From contig NW_025064891.1 of NCBI RefSeq assembly GCF_019112545.1, positions 642,779 to 706,778 of the forward strand: DNA of 64,000 nucleotides. The letters run 5' to 3'. This stretch comes from Guyanagaster necrorhizus (taxonomy: Eukaryota > Basidiomycota > Agaricomycetes > Agaricales > Physalacriaceae). How positions within the stretch are numbered: the stretch's first letter is position 1; each line of letters starts with the position of its first letter. A program made the position numbers and the translations under genes. Shown here piece after piece: positions 37,852 to 50,307 of the stretch. The notes under the pieces were generated by a model that saw only the letters and a list, made by a program, of their open reading frames with translations, did no database searches and was not told the DNA's origin.

Positions 37852-38348
37852 TGTTAGAAATGTGCCAATCAATTGAGCTTGAGTGTATGTGCAAAGACCA
37901 ATAGAGTGCATAGGCATCAACAAAGCTATTAGCAATGTCACCCTTGAGTCAAGGCTCAAGGATTTGAATTGATAGAACAAAGTTCTGTCAAGAGAAGTAG
38001 AGAAGAGTATCTTTTGGAGCAGAATCTGATAGACAAGATAGAGAGAAGCTAAAGTGAGCATGAAGTCTAGATAGCTATTCAAGTTGATATTTGAACTGAG
38101 TAGTTATAATGACTGTATATAGTTTATATACTATTAGTAGTTAATTTTAAGTCAGAGTCTGTTGGGTTCTGGAGTCAATTGTTTGCTACTATTTTTGGAG
38201 TCTAGATACTTCAATGTGAAATGCAAATATAAAATAATAATAGTAAAATAAATTTGGTAGTTAATGAAAAACAGACAGTCTGATAAAACTAGTGATTAAA
38301 TCCATAGTTGGTCAAAGTGATATGAAGGCTGGTGGCATGCATGTAACA
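37852..38348 (-). repeat. 5' LTR of element F
   Basis: 497 bp, TGTTAGAAATGTGCC to CATGTAACA, followed by GCTAT (duplication of GCCAT at 12011-12015). The adjacent internal bases again match the family-C self-primer site. Confidence 0.92.
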
Positions 38349-38353
38349 GCTAT

Positions 38354-38478
38354 TCTCATACTCCTGCTGTCTTTATAAGATCCATTTGTAATCTTCCTTC
38401 AGCAATAATGAGTCTTAGATATTCTGTTTTCAGAGTTTCAAACTCATATTTTTTTGGTTTTAGATATAATTTGTTTTC
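38354..38478 (-). pseudogene. Element E1 reverse transcriptase fragment between F and E2
   Basis: 125 bp that align to 41480-41600 of E2 and continue the E1 RT from 12015. It is cut at 38478 by the E2 LTR. Confidence 0.78.
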
Positions 38479-39098
38479 TGTTAAGCTTCCACTAACACTC
38501 ACAAATCTTTAGCACTGCTTCTCTCAGGGTCTAATTCTAGATGCTGAGTCTGGGTCTGGTTTTGATATAAAAATATGATGAGAATGATGAAATAAGCTAT
38601 AAGGATTTTATAAAGGAGGATAAAGGGTTGTAGTTGATAGATATAGTCTACCATTGTGGCAAGAGTATTCACACCAAGTAGTTAGAGAGTGTAGTAGATG
38701 TATTAAATCTTAGCTTAAGACTGGAGTATATCAGTGTATACTACTGCCTTATATACTGTCTAAAGAATCCTATGCTCTACAAGTGACTATTGTCTGCTTT
38801 TTATGCCCTCTGCTCATTGTCTGGAATAACAATGACTGTGCCCTTGCTTTTATTTGTTATTGTCCCTCTGCTATGCCATTGCTATAATGAGTTTTCCATA
38901 TGCTACAGTTTCTATTGTGTTCAAAATATGGAGTGGTGATAGTTACCACATTGTTTCTTATCATCTTATTATATAAGATATAGTCATAGTGTCATCATAT
39001 CTTTATCATCTTTTGTAAGGTTGGCCTGGGGTTGGGATTGGTAAGCATTTGCTTACTAAGGATTGGCAGATCATGATTTAAAAGCAAAAATCATGACA
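38479..39098 (-). repeat. 3' LTR of element E2
   Basis: 620 bp, TG...CA, homologous to 9284-9900. On the minus strand TATATAAG (38748-38755) precedes AGTCTTAAGCTAA (38710-38722) by 33 nt. Confidence 0.9.
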
Positions 39099-39157
39099 AT
39101 TGCTCTCTTCTCAAGACAATTGTCCTCAATTGCTCAGAGCAGCTCAGAAAAGAGAGA

Positions 39158-41805
39158 TTATGCTTCATCCTTGCCATCAATTTCAGTGGAAACATCATTA
39201 GTGCAGTCAAGAAAATAGAGTTAATCAATAAAAGGTCCAGCAGCTAGATCATCTTTCTCTCACCATATGAATAACTTTTTGTATTCAAAGAGGATTCAGT
39301 CTTTTCTGAAAGGCAATTGTTGTATATAGATATAGTCTGACTTGTCAAACATTAGTCAATCCAATAGAGCAAAGTTGACAGCTGCCAGAGAATTTTGGCA
39401 TGTCTAATATTTGGCAATGAGGGTTCTTGCATGTGGAAGGTCTTTTTCTGCATACCACCAGTTTTTCTCATTGCTATACCTCTTGAAATGAACTAAAAAC
39501 CACTGTTTCCTGTATCAAATCTTATCATCAAGAATAGCATTGATTTTATATCCATCTTCATCATTAACTACCACAGGTTTAAGTAGTGGTGGTTTCTGCT
39601 AATTAGGGAATTCAGCCAGTTGAAATAGTTTGAGCAAGGCTTTATTGAAGACTGGATGGATTTTCCAAGTCTTTAGAATAAATAATTTATATGTCTCATC
39701 ACTTACTTTCTTTGTGATCTTAAAGAGCCCTTTATATTTGTCATTCAGCTTTTTCATGATTTTGTCCATCTTTAGGTTTTTTATGTCTAGCATGACTTGA
39801 TCTCTTGGTTGATACTCTTTTTCTGATACCCTTTTCTTGTCATATTGTTTTTTCATCAAGTCTGCTGCTTTTAGGAGTGCTTGTCCTATCTCATTGTAGA
39901 TCTTCTTTATTTCAGTAGCAAAATCCTTTGCTCAAAGTACTTGACTATCCTTTTGTGAGAGGTTTATTTCAGTGTTAGAGTGTACACCAGTGTTCACAAA
40001 GAATGGGTTAAAGTCTGTAGCAGAGTTTTCTCAGTTGTTGTGAGTAAATCCTGCTAAGAAGAGCCATTCTGCCCAGTCATCCTGCTAGTGATTAATGAAT
40101 ATTTATAAATATTTTTCAATCTTTTGATTGATCCTCTCTGTTTGTCTATTCATTTGGGGATGATATGCTGTCAATAGATTTTCAGTGATTGCAAGTAGCT
40201 TGTATAGCTCTTTTATGAAATGCAAGATGAATTGTGAGCCTCAGTCTGAGATAATTTTATCTAAAAGACCATGATAAGCATATACATGGTCTCAAAAAGA
40301 TCATGCCCACCCTTCTGCATTTAAACTCATGTTGATGGCAATAGAAATAAGTTCTTTAGAAAATCAATCCATAACAGCTAGGATGGCATCATCTTCTTTA
40401 GACTCAGAAAGAGGGCCTATTATATCTACTGAAATCACCTTTCATTTGTCTAAAGGGATCTCATTGGAGTGTAATGGTGCTGCCTGCTTTTGAGTGCTAG
40501 CTTTAGTTTTTTAGCATGTTTCACACTCTTTGATATAGGCTTCTACTGATTTTTGAAGATTAGGCCACCAATAGTTTCAGGTGATCAGCTCCTGTGTTTT
40601 TATAATCTCTGAATGTCCTGCTGTTGAGTGGTCATGGCAGATGGCTATGATTTCTCCTCATAGCTTCTTGCTTGCTGGAATATACAATCAGTTGTGGAAA
40701 TAGAGTATCTCCTCCTCAAGGGTCCACCCTTTCTCTTCATTGTCAATGGCCAACTGTACTGAGCTGTGAATTTCTTTTCTCTTTGCATCTTTTTTAAGAT
40801 TTCAAGAGCAGTTAAAAAGATCATAGTATTCATATAGAACATTTTTAGCTTGAGTACTATTATTTCTTCATTATCTTTTTTTTCTTGGTCATGGTCTGCC
40901 CTTTGGCTGAGTAGGTCTACCTTTTTGTTGGTAGCACTCAGTTTATAATAGAGGCTAAAGTGATATTCAGCCAATTCTGTTACCCATCATACTTATCATT
41001 AATTCAGTTTTTAGGGTTTTTTGAAATACTAGAGATTTTGGTGATCAGTCTATATTTTGAAATCATACTTGGCTTCTATCAGATAATGATACTATTTGTT
41101 CAAAGCTGTCATTATTATGAGCAGCTCTTTGTTATAGATTTTATAATTTTATTCTGTGACAGAGAGTGCTTTTGACAGATATGCAATCAGTTTCCACTGT
41201 CTCTTCTGCTCTTAGCTAAAAATAGCTCTTAAAGCTCCTTCTGATGCATTTGCTTTGATTTTAAACTTTTCATCATCAATAGAAATAGCCAGAATAGGAT
41301 CTGAACAAATCTAGTGCTTGATTTCTTGGAATGCCTGTTTCTGGACTTCTTTCCACTTCCATTCTGCCTTTCTAGTAAGCTTGATTAATAGCAATGCCAC
41401 TCAGCTATATCTTTGTATGAATTATCAATAAAAGTTAGCAAATCCTAAAAAGGATTGCAGTTTTTTCCTCTTGGCTAGCATAGGCCACTTTTGTACTTCT
41501 GCTGTCTTTATAAAATCTATTCATAGTCTTCTTTCAGTGATAATAAGTCTTAAATACTCTGTTTCCAGAGTTTCAAACTCATATTTTTCTGGTTTTAAAA
41601 TAATTTGTTTTCTCAAAGAATTTGTAGCATCTGCCATACCACAGTCTAATGCTCTTCAAGAGTCTTTGAGAAAATCATTATATTGTCTAGATAAATGGTG
41701 ACCTTCTTGTGTGATAAGATCTCAGAAAACATCATTCATTATGATCTGAAAGGTTGCTGGAGAGTTGGTGAGTTCAAAGAACATCACCAGTGGCTCAAAC
41801 AGTCC
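39158..41805 (-). pseudogene. Element E2 pol, 3' part, broken
   Basis: RT part at about 41320-41805, RNase H at about 40645-41300, integrase zinc module near 40470-40650 and integrase core at about 39950-40450. The C-terminal module at 39599-39859 has KKQYDKKRVSEKEYQPRDQV and KYKGLFKITKKV. The chromodomain is at about 39430-39600. A tail ends TNDVSTEIDGKDEA at the TAA 39158-39160. Stops and shifts are frequent. It shows the uninterrupted family-E RT sequence used to join the E1 pieces. Confidence 0.8.
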
Positions 41806-42070
41806 TATTATGATTTTTTCAATTTTTTTCCTGATTGACCCCTATTCATATTTAGTCAGGGCACTACAACAAGTGCTTAAGACTGTGAGACAAAGCTTAG
41901 TCAGCATAATTAGGCTGAGTCAGTCATTGTCTTTCAATGTAACAATATTGCCTAACAATCTACAATCAACTTTTTATGTATAATAGTAATGCTCAAGAAC
42001 AAAGAGCACAATAGACATGACAGCACACAATAAGTAGTTATATAATTAGTGCAGACTTGTACAGTATTCT
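41806..42070 (+). repeat. 5' LTR of element G2, 3' part deleted
   Basis: About 265 bp matching the first part of the 44673 LTR. After the position of the TATA region it jumps to gag-leader sequence, with about 230 bp missing, including the transcription start and primer site. Confidence 0.75.
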
Positions 42071-42100
42071 TTCTTAAGCCTAATTGTGCTGAAAAATCAA

Positions 42101-44672
42101 ATGTTCCCTGCATTTAACTCCTCCAACCCAAACTTTACTCATGAGTTCTTCAAACTCTTTGCTTTTATCATCAAAACACTAATAGAGTTATTAGTGATCA
42201 TACAGCTATGCTGTAGACACCAATCAATCACTATCTGGGCTATCTGCCATTACCAGGAATTCCAATATATCTAACAAATTTTAAGAAATATCACTCCTGG
42301 TCTCCCCCTTCACAATATTCCTCTCTCTGTCAGGCAGTCCTTCCAGTCCACAGAAGAAACCATACCAGAAACCAACTCTAGAAGCCCACCTGAAGAGCAT
42401 CCTAAGGAAGAAGAGAAACATTGATACCTATCCAGACCTCTGACAGCAATCATTTAAGATGATAGCAACTCTTGGACTATAGGGTTTTGATGACCAAAAT
42501 CTGCCATACTCATTCCACAGATCAAGCCTATAAACATCCCAGCCACATTCCTATAACAGGGGGTACTCCCTCAATCATACCCTTAGAGCCTGATATTGGA
42601 CATTGTGCCTAAGACTCTCTTGATGCTGCTAGGATGGCTCAAGTCAGGAGCAGGAGTCTCTCAGCAAATAGTAACCATGACTCATTATATGCAATACTAG
42701 CAGGAAGTGGAGAGGACATCTCACTGAGTTATACATCAGAAACCAGAGTACTAACAGTAAAGAGAATAGAATCAGGATCATCAGGACTGATGATCCATGT
42801 TTTGTCTATGATTATGAGGCTAAAGTATAATATGAGCAAGAGACCACCAGAGAAGCTCACCAATTAGAGCAGCACTGCCATTGCTGTAAAGCACACTGAG
42901 CAAGGAGCATATCAAGCCTATCAAGCCTGGTACAACCAACCAACTTTATCAATCTGATCCTTTCTTCAGAGGACCAAGTTTGACATACCAACTCTCTCAC
43001 TGAATATGTCCAGGAGCAGGCATGTATCAAGTATGAGACCACTTGAGAGGACACTCTCTTCAGGCAATACCTCTACACATAAGAGAAACACAACTGGAGG
43101 AGAGAATTAGAGAGTTCTAGAACCTCCTCCATTAATTATTCCTACAATGAGCCCTCTTCTCCCTTTAGAGAGCCTAGTACTTTCAATAACCCAAATTATG
43201 ACCCCTGAGCTATACCCTCCAAAGGCATTGTCCATGCAGATGATATCCACAGATAAGTATCACTTGATCTTGACAACGACCATCTGCTATCATACAGAAT
43301 TAGCACAGTTGCTGAAACTAATGATATTCCATGCTGGAATGGAGACCTACCTAGTGTGAGGAGAGACCTTGAAGGCAATGAGGAGCACATTGACTCCACT
43401 AGAGACCTCAAGCAACTCCTGGATGGATGCATTGCAATCCTCTTCCTCTGACCCTGATTCTACTGAAACTTTTGCCAATATTATAGAGTAGTAGCAGCAG
43501 AAGCAGCAAGAAATAAGATCCTTGAGAAACAGCAGCAGACATGGCAGCCCTCTTCTCACCCTGGACCCAATGATGCTAGATCCAGCACTCAGTGACAACC
43601 ATCCAAACAATCTAGAGCCCTACAATCCACTCAATGATCATTCTCTTATCAAGAAAACTGAGGCTGAGGTCAAAGAGGACAATGGAGAGGAGGACCATCT
43701 CTCTGAGTGGAGTAGTGTTTTCATGAAACCTTTGACAGAAAAAGAATTAGCAAAAAAGGTGCAAGAGGCACACCAGAGAGAGTTTTTATAGCTGTATCAG
43801 GAAGAGGCAGCCAACTTATGGAGGGATGACACTTGGTTAGTGTTGCTCATGAGACTCAGATATACTACTGCTGACTGAGTTGAGCATGCAGACATCATTC
43901 AATATGCAGCCACTGAGTGGGCTATTTCTATTTATAATGAAAAATATTTAAGATATCAGTTGACACTGTTACTGGCATATAAGTCAAGATTTAACATTGA
44001 ACCAATACCATAAACACCAAGTGTCATATCCAGCTGAGCTATTTATATGGCCTTATTACTTCAAAGTGAATCATCAAGATACACATTCACAATCTCTGCC
44101 ATCTAAAGCACAATATCTTAGCTCATACAGAGCTGACCACAGCTCAGAGATCTCTATCTGAATCTATTGAAACAGCTGATACACTGACTGTTCACCAGAC
44201 AACTCTTGCCTGATGAAGCTAAAGGCACCAGAAGCATCACTTCCCACTGAAGACAACCCTGAAGCACTTGAATTAGGGTTTACCATCCAAAACAGACACA
44301 TTATATGCAAGAAGATTCTATCACTAGGGAGTCCTATAGCTGATGATAATTCTCTTCATTCTTTTTTTAGACCTCCAACATCTTGGACTGTCCCACTGTT
44401 TGGCAGGATCCTGAATCTGATGACTGCTCTTGCAGATGATGCTACTATCCTCAATGTCAAGCCTATCCTTATATGAGAACCTCAACCCTTCTAAGGCATC
44501 TCTGAGGACATTGATCACTTCCTCATGGACTGTGATCAATACTTTCAAGTATTTGCCTCATACTTTTTACTTAACATGTATAAAGTCATATTTGCTGTGA
44601 CCTGTATAGAGAACAAGGCAAAAATGTGGTGGATACTTCTTGCCCCCACATTTTGATCAACAATGCAACAAC
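42101..44672 (+). pseudogene. Element G2 gag, broken and truncated
   Basis: ATG at 42101 reads MFPAFNSSNPNFTHEFFKLF, matching G1 and G3 starts. A region at 43522-43791 contains EWSSVFMKPLTEKELAKKVQEAHQREFL, homologous to the family-A gag (FRPVTDKELRWEAHKAREEEF in B). It ends before the capsid core because G3 inserted near the motif corresponding to APTFWST. Confidence 0.75.
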
Positions 44673-45139
44673 TGTTATAATTTTCTACTTTTTTCTACTT
44701 TTTTCCTTGGTTAACCCCTATTTACACTTAGTCAGGGTGCTAATGCAAATGCTTAAGACCATGAGACTAGGCTTAGTCATCACAACAAGCTGAGTCAGTC
44801 TTTGTCTTTTGATATAACAGTGCTGCTTGATGACACATAATCATTCTTTTATGCATAGTAGTGACACTCAAGGACAATGAGCACAAAGGGCTCAATAATG
44901 TATAATTAGTAGTCATATATTTAGATAATATCTGTATAGTATTTAAGAGGCTCACTCTCACTGAAGAATCTCCAGCTTTGAGCTAAAGTTTATTCACACT
45001 ATTCTACTCTCAAGCCAATTCTTCTTGGCCTTGTAACATACCAATCAGAGGCACATCAGTGAACTCAGATGACTGCCCAAAGTGCAAGGCAGCTTCTGTT
45101 TATCATGTGTTTCTATTCACTTGACACTTAGGTCTAACA
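44673..45139 (+). repeat. 5' LTR of element G3
   Basis: 467 bp, TGTTATAA to TCTAACA. Preceded by ACAAC. Full-length match to 36566-37035. Confidence 0.92.
44940..44986 (+). promoter_or_regulatory. LTR core promoter and self-primer of element G3
   Basis: TATTTAAG at 44940-44947 lies 34 nt before AGCTTTGAGCTAA at 44974-44986, the predicted RNA 5' end. Confidence 0.68.
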
Positions 45140-45140
45140 A

Positions 45141-45153
45141 TTAGCTCAAAGCT
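45141..45153 (+). promoter_or_regulatory. Self-primer binding site of element G3
   Basis: TTAGCTCAAAGCT, starting 2 nt after the LTR, is perfectly complementary over 13 nt to 44974-44986. This is the cleanest self-priming pair in the window. Confidence 0.75.
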
Positions 45154-45196
45154 GTTTTTTCTCTTTTCTCATGCCTATTAGTGCAGAGAAAACTGA

Positions 45197-48100
45197 ATGC
45201 CCTCTATCAACCTCTCAGATCCAAACTTCGATCATGAGTTCTTTGAACTTCTCACTTCCATCATCAGAATATTATTGAAATTGTTGATAATCATTCAGCT
45301 GTGCCAGGGATGCTATTCAATCACTGCCTGGGCCATCAGACATTACAATGAGTTTCAGCACATCTGACATATCTTATGAAATGTAACCCCCAATCTTCCT
45401 TTATATGACATTCCCAAATCCTGACAAATATCCCATCAGCCCCCAATGAATCTCCTACTCAAGGCAGGGTCTAGCAGCCTGCATCAAGAGAACATTCAGA
45501 AAGAAGAAAGACACTGATACTCTTCTAGATGACTCAGCCAAGACCATGACTCTCACATCTCAGGATTCAGAAACCCATAGGTCCTAAGACCTCTGCTTGA
45601 CCACAAGGATGAGAACATCCTGGAAGACTTCTTTCAGCAGTCTCCCTCACCCAACTCTACTACTGTCTCTCAAACCAGAGAGATTGCTAACCATGCCAGA
45701 GATTCCTTCAATGCCACTCAGTTGACTACAAGATCCCACCAAGCATTGTCTCAAGGCCAGTCTCACAGCTCCACCTCTTCAGCTCCCTGCTCAGTCAGAA
45801 CAAGTGATGGGCTGGGAAGGTTATCCTTAGACTGGCTCAATGACAAGCACTAAAACAGAGAAGCTCAGGATGAAATCATATACTGGTACTTCTCCACCTG
45901 GAACACTGATATCCTCTTCAACTATGATAAGGCCCTTTGACAGGAGGAGCAGAAGCAGCAAACTGCACTGCAGCCAGTTTGCAGCAAGCTTAAAGAGTGC
46001 ATCATTAAAAGTGGAAGACAAAGATGAGAGGTCACTAGATATGACAAGCAGCATTGAGAGATCAAGAGGGTCCAACTGAAAAGGGCCAATGTCTCAAACT
46101 AGTATAGACTCCGGCCCAAGGGTGCTGTTATCCTTGCTCCAGTATATGCTGACCTATCTCTCTCTACTCCAGTCTTCAGAGAGCCAAGCACTGAGTCCAG
46201 CTGGTGTGGTAGTATGAGTTGCCAGGCACATAGACTTAATGTCATAAACTAGCTGACTCATACTTCTTTTTTTGGTTTGCCATATCTTTCCCTTATCTTT
46301 CACTGCTGTTTCTACTATTATTCTTTCAATTCTTCTGTATAGGTTTCTATTCCATCCAATCATGACACTGCATTGCTTATGGACTAACAAGCATGTATCT
46401 GGAGCCTACAGCCTCAAAAGGCTCATACCTTTAAGATCTTGGCACTAATATTAAGGTGGCTCACCTCTCTGACAACAGAGCTGTTTCAGGCATTGGAAGG
46501 AGGATTAGTATGGGTCATATAGATGTCTGATGCATATACCAGTTTGTTTTTATTACTTTTTTTATTTGTTAAATTCCTCTCCAGTTCAATTCAACACAAC
46601 TCCTCTCCCTACTCTGTCTGATGCAAAGACCAAAGCTGACAGCAGACAACACCTCCTTGGAACATGCTGAGGATCAAGATACAACAGCTTGGACCACTGC
46701 TTATATGCTGAGCAGAGGCAGCATACTCTCCCTATGCCATAGTTGCACATATCCTGAGTGGTTTGCTCTTGCTTAAAGCAGAGATAAATGAGCTAGGACA
46801 TTTCTTTTCTTCTGACTCTTTTATTCTAGGATACTTCTATATACACAAAACCAACATGTATGGGCTCTGGTGACATATGAGCATGCATGTGGCTACCCCT
46901 GGCCTCTCCTTATTGTATCTGTTCCAGAAACTTGATTTAGCTTCCCTTTCCTTTTAACCACCAAGTAATGAATCTTTGAGCAAGCCAAGGACCTTGACTT
47001 TTGAGCCCAGTGAGTAGTTTTATAAACTAATCACTCATTCTCTAGATACATCTGGTATCAACTAAAACTATGACTTTTCTTCATGTCCAGCCACTTCACA
47101 AGCAACTCATGGCCTCACACAACTGTCTACATCAGCTACGACATATACTGCAACACTGGTGGAGCAAAAACCGCTGGAGGAACAAAACCCTCATAGTAGA
47201 AGGAAGAGCCCCTGAATCCCCTGAATCCCTCCCAACCCCACAGTACCCCCCTCCCTGATGAACCCCCAGCATTGACACCACATTTGGAGATAATTAGTCT
47301 ATTCTTAGACACTATAGGCTATGAGTCTCTGGGACTGCTCACATCTCTGCTCATGCACTTCAAGGATTCCTCAGAAGTCAAGTGGTTGGGCAGCTACTTG
47401 ATGATGAATATAGGTGAAATGTCTAGTGAATGAAGGCAGTGAGAGCAACAAGGAGAAACTAATATGACAAACATATCAGGAGTCAGCCAATCTCCATCTA
47501 TCTCAACCCTTCTGACACCTTAGGTCCTACTGCTGGCCCCAACACTCAGCCAGGACAGCAGAATAATAGCCTAACTGCTAGAGGATGAGGAGAGTTCCTA
47601 TGCCCCACCTGCCACCTTCCTCAAGGAGGAGGATGTCGAGGATGTGAAAGGTGAGGAAACTGAAAGTAGTAATCCACCTCATGCTGGAAGAGAACTCTCT
47701 TATCTTTTCTAAGAAGACACAGATGAAGAAGAATTGGCAAGGGTGATACAGGAGGTAAGGACTCAAGAGTATCAGGAATTCTACCTGCAGAGGGTAAACT
47801 TTTTATAGTGCAATGTCACTTGGGTGGCATTGCAGTTAGGACAATTATATTTGCAATCATCAACTAATGAAAAGACAGAAATCTTGAGGCATGTGGCAAC
47901 TGACTATGCTGCCATCTAATATAACAAAAAACACTCAGAAGACCAGATTCATTTGCCACCAGCATACCAGATGCCAAAGCCAATACAACTAATGTTAAGG
48001 TCACTATCTATCACCCTAAAGAAAGCTGTATACATGGCACCTTCCATTCAGAGCACATTCTCTTACTCCACTCCCTCATTCCAATCAATAGCAACTCAGT

Positions 48101-48266
48101 TATCACTCTCCTGATCACAATCTACTGAAAGCCAAACCCCATACTAAAATCCATGGACCAGCAAGGGGAGCCAAATGCTAGGGGCTCAGCCCTCACTGGA
48201 TCAGGCTAGTGAGAGTGGCATGGGAAAAGAACCAGTCCAGGACAACCCCAAGGCAGTCCACTTGGA
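45197..48266 (+). pseudogene. Element G3 gag, broken, with an inserted segment
   Basis: ATG at 45197 reads MPSINLSDPNFDHEFFELLTS. The frame is lost after about 60 codons. The middle follows G1 gag until about 46197; similarity returns by about 47290 (TIGYESL-type sequence). The intervening segment is about 0.9 kb longer than in G1 and has imperfect inverted ends (see 46198-47125). The later part resembles G2 gag. It is truncated at D. Confidence 0.7.
46198..47125. mobile_element. Possible small DNA-transposon-like insertion in G3 gag
   Basis: 928 bp not found in G1. The left end reads CAGCTGGTGTGG...ATGAGTTGC; the reverse complement of the right end reads CAGTTGTGTGAGG...ATGAGTTGC. A second inner pair, GTCATA followed by TAGYTGA, occurs about 45-60 bp inside both ends. 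No transposase frame and no convincing duplication at the edges. It could be a nonautonomous inverted-repeat element or chance plus gag divergence. Confidence 0.35.
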
Positions 48267-48765
48267 TGTTAGGAATATGCCAATTCAAGTGGGCTTGAGT
48301 GCATACATGGAGTCTGGTGGAGTGTGTGGGTGTTGACGAAGCTATTGGCAATGTCATCCTTGAGTCAGAGCCCAAAGATCTGGGTGGACAGAATGGAGTT
48401 CCATCAGAAAAGTGAATCTGAATATTCTTCAGAGTGGAATCCGATAGACGAAGTAGAGAGGAGTTGAAGTGAGTGCAAAGTGTAGATGGCTTATTCAAGT
48501 TGATATTCAAACTGAGTAGTTATAATGATATACATGGCTTTATATACTAATAGTAACTAATTTCAAGTCAGGTTCCATTGGGTTCCAGTGTTAATATTCA
48601 CTACTGAATTCAGGGTCTAGATATTACAATGTGAAATATGGATGTGAAATAATAATGGTAAAATGAAATTAGTAGGTAATGAAAAGCAGCTAGAGTCCAG
48701 TGGATAGCATGATTGGATTCATGGTTAGTTTAGGTGACATGGAGGCTGGTGGCATGCATGTAACA
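48267..48765 (-). repeat. 3' LTR of element D
   Basis: 499 bp, TGTTAGGAATATGCC to CATGTAACA. Preceded by TTGGA. Confidence 0.93.
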
Positions 48766-48780
48766 GTATCCCCCCCTTAG
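48766..48780 (-). promoter_or_regulatory. Polypurine tract of element D
   Basis: On the minus strand CTAAGGGGGGGATAC directly before the 3' LTR. The same G-run tract occurs in both H copies. Confidence 0.78.
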
Positions 48781-48888
48781 CATTCTTGCTCTCAAGAGCA
48801 CAGATCTCGATGGCCAGTGAGGCCACATGGAAGATTGTTGATAGCCATGGGAGTTTTGCAGCTTGAACTGAAACCACCATCTTCACTT

Positions 48889-50130
48889 ATATCATCACTC
48901 ACCACATATTGTCACTTATGCACTCCTGAGCCTCTGGTGAGGGGATCCACCCCTGATGGCCCTGAAGAGGCCAAGAAATTATTTCGTCTGGAATGGCAAA
49001 CCATGGAGGAAGAATATGCAGAGGCCATAGAGAGCCATTTGGAGTAGCAAGGAGAGCAAGAGCAGAAGGAAAGAGTCTAGGCAGACCATGTGGTCTGAAA
49101 GTCATAGAAAAAGAAGCAGAGAGAGGAATTAGAAAGAAAGAGAGAGGAGGTTCAGCAGACTATAGAGAGGCAGGTGAAGGAGGCTGAAGAGAGGGAGGCT
49201 GAGGAGGTAGAGCTGGAGAGGATAGTTATGAAGGATGAGTTGCAAATGACCCCTACGAAGGCCATCGATTTCTGGCTGCATCAAGTGTTGGCAGAATGGT
49301 TTAGTCCTGGTCTCAGTCTTCACTTCAAGAAGGTGACTCATCATGCACCTTCAGAGTCTGATGATGAGCAAGACAAGAAGACTGAGGGGGATGATAAGTC
49401 CAAGGAATCTGAGGGGACTCTGGAGAGGAGAAAGAGAGTGCAGGAAGGGAAGAGAAAGATAGCAGATCTGGTGGAGAAGAGCTGTAAATGCAAGTTCAGG
49501 TTGAGGAGCATAGTAGATGGCAGTGGAACAGAGATGGTTGTTAGCCCTAAAAAGCAGATGAAGTTGGAAGTGGCAGGACTGGCAGAGAGTGAAGAATTGT
49601 TGGATGGTGAAAGTAAGTGTCTTGGTTTTCTTTCATGGCTTCACTTAGCTTTTGTTTTCAGAGAGTTGTATGTATTATCATCAAGATAGTGCATGATGTT
49701 ATATATGACTGGTAACTGAAGGCATCAGTTAAGAGTGGACTTGCTCTTGCTGCAAGGTCAAGAAAACTGCCTGTTTATTCAACAAGAGTGTCACCATGAG
49801 TGAGATGATTAGCAGTGTGGAGGTCTCCACCAACTTTCAAAATTGATATGCAAGTTGATACATCATGTGGATGAGTTGGCAGACAAGGTGGCAGATGTTT
49901 GTGATACTGTGGCAGGTCTTCAAGACAACTATGGTTCTGATGATATGTCGTCTCCTTCGGAGCTGTTTTTGGAGTCTGAAGTGGAGGCCTGGAAGAAGAC
50001 TCAACTGATTTTCAAGGATGAGAGGGATCAGGAGATGAAGGATCTTCAGGAGGCAATGTTGAAGGGGCTGGACAAGGATATAGAGGAGTTGAAGGAGCAG
50101 AGAGAGAGTTTGAATTCCACATCTTTGTAA
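48889..50130 (+). pseudogene. Antisense family-C gene with intron, D copy
   Basis: Homologous to 27495-28794 and in the same antisense position. The start codon at 48889 has decayed from ATG to ATA. Exon 1 runs to 49612, with one long open stretch (49174 on): charged coiled coil, DFWLHQVLAEWFSPG, acidic HHAPSESDDEQ, and basic KRKIADL. The intron is 49613-49661. Exon 2 keeps the cysteine motif with one Cys changed to Tyr (SCMYYHQD, then CSCCKVKKTAC). A 10-nt deletion near 49828 shifts the frame, and 49843-50130 (LADKVADVCDTVAGLQ...EAWKK) then completes the protein to TAA. Pol of D ends 178 bp away on the other strand, so the genes converge without overlapping. Confidence 0.75.
49613..49661 (+). 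other. 49-nt intron in the antisense gene, D copy
   Basis: GTAAGTGT...TTTTCAG, same length and position as in the H copy. Removal joins GAA A to AG AGT TGT, preserving the frame into the cysteine motif. Confidence 0.75.
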
Positions 50131-50307
50131 AATATTTGTATGAAATATATATAGAAAAGAGCATCAGATGTTAGTAGTGAAGAAAAAAAATGTAAATACA
50201 AGATTTTGATTTTGAAAGTGTAAAAGAGATGATTGAAATGGTAGTGATTAGTGGTTAGAATTGAAATAGTAAGATGGGATGCTGGTGGTGTCCAGAGTAG
50301 CATTGTA

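Larger units (their letters stand above)
12016..38348 (-). mobile_element. Element F: family-C chromovirus in E1, split by J and G1
   Basis: Minus-strand element with LTRs 12016-12513 and 37852-38348. The flanks GCCAT (12011-12015) and GCTAT (38349-38353) form a target-site duplication with one C/T change. Its own body is in pieces: antisense gene 12648-13493, chromodomain and integrase end 13668-14396, gag/protease part 18895-19768, and gag start 37041-37806. J lies in its integrase and G1 in its gag. Most of F pol (RT, RNase H, integrase core) is missing at the J boundary. Confidence 0.85.
9284..38478 (-). mobile_element. Element E1: family-E chromovirus, outermost visible shell, split by F and E2
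   Basis: Minus-strand element starting with its 3' LTR at 9284 (preceded by GAGTA). Its pol runs from 9959 to 12015, where element F has inserted inside the reverse transcriptase region. The same RT resumes after F at 38354 and runs to 38478, where element E2 interrupts it. The remainder, including gag and the 5' LTR, must lie beyond the window. The join across F is supported by alignment to the uninterrupted E2 copy at 41480-41600 and by the F target-site duplication. Confidence 0.85.
38479..41805 (-). mobile_element. Element E2: family-E chromovirus in E1, 5' side beyond the window
   Basis: Minus-strand element with its 3' LTR at 38479-39098 (preceded by TTTTC). Its pol runs up to 41805, where element G2 interrupts its RT. 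Gag and the 5' LTR are not in the window. Confidence 0.85.
41806..44672 (+). mobile_element. Element G2: family-G fragment in E2, cut by G3
   Basis: Plus-strand element beginning with a decayed LTR (TATTATG instead of TGTTATG) inside the E2 RT. A deletion has removed the 3' part of its LTR and the primer site, so the LTR runs into the gag leader. Gag runs to 44672, where G3 interrupts it. Preceding bases AGTCC may be its duplication; the partner is outside. Confidence 0.8.
44673..48266 (+). mobile_element. Element G3: family-G chromovirus in G2, cut by D
   Basis: Plus-strand element with a full LTR (44673-45139), primer site and about 3 kb of gag. It is interrupted at 48266 by element D (preceded by TTGGA); pol and its 3' LTR are beyond the window. 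Confidence 0.85.
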
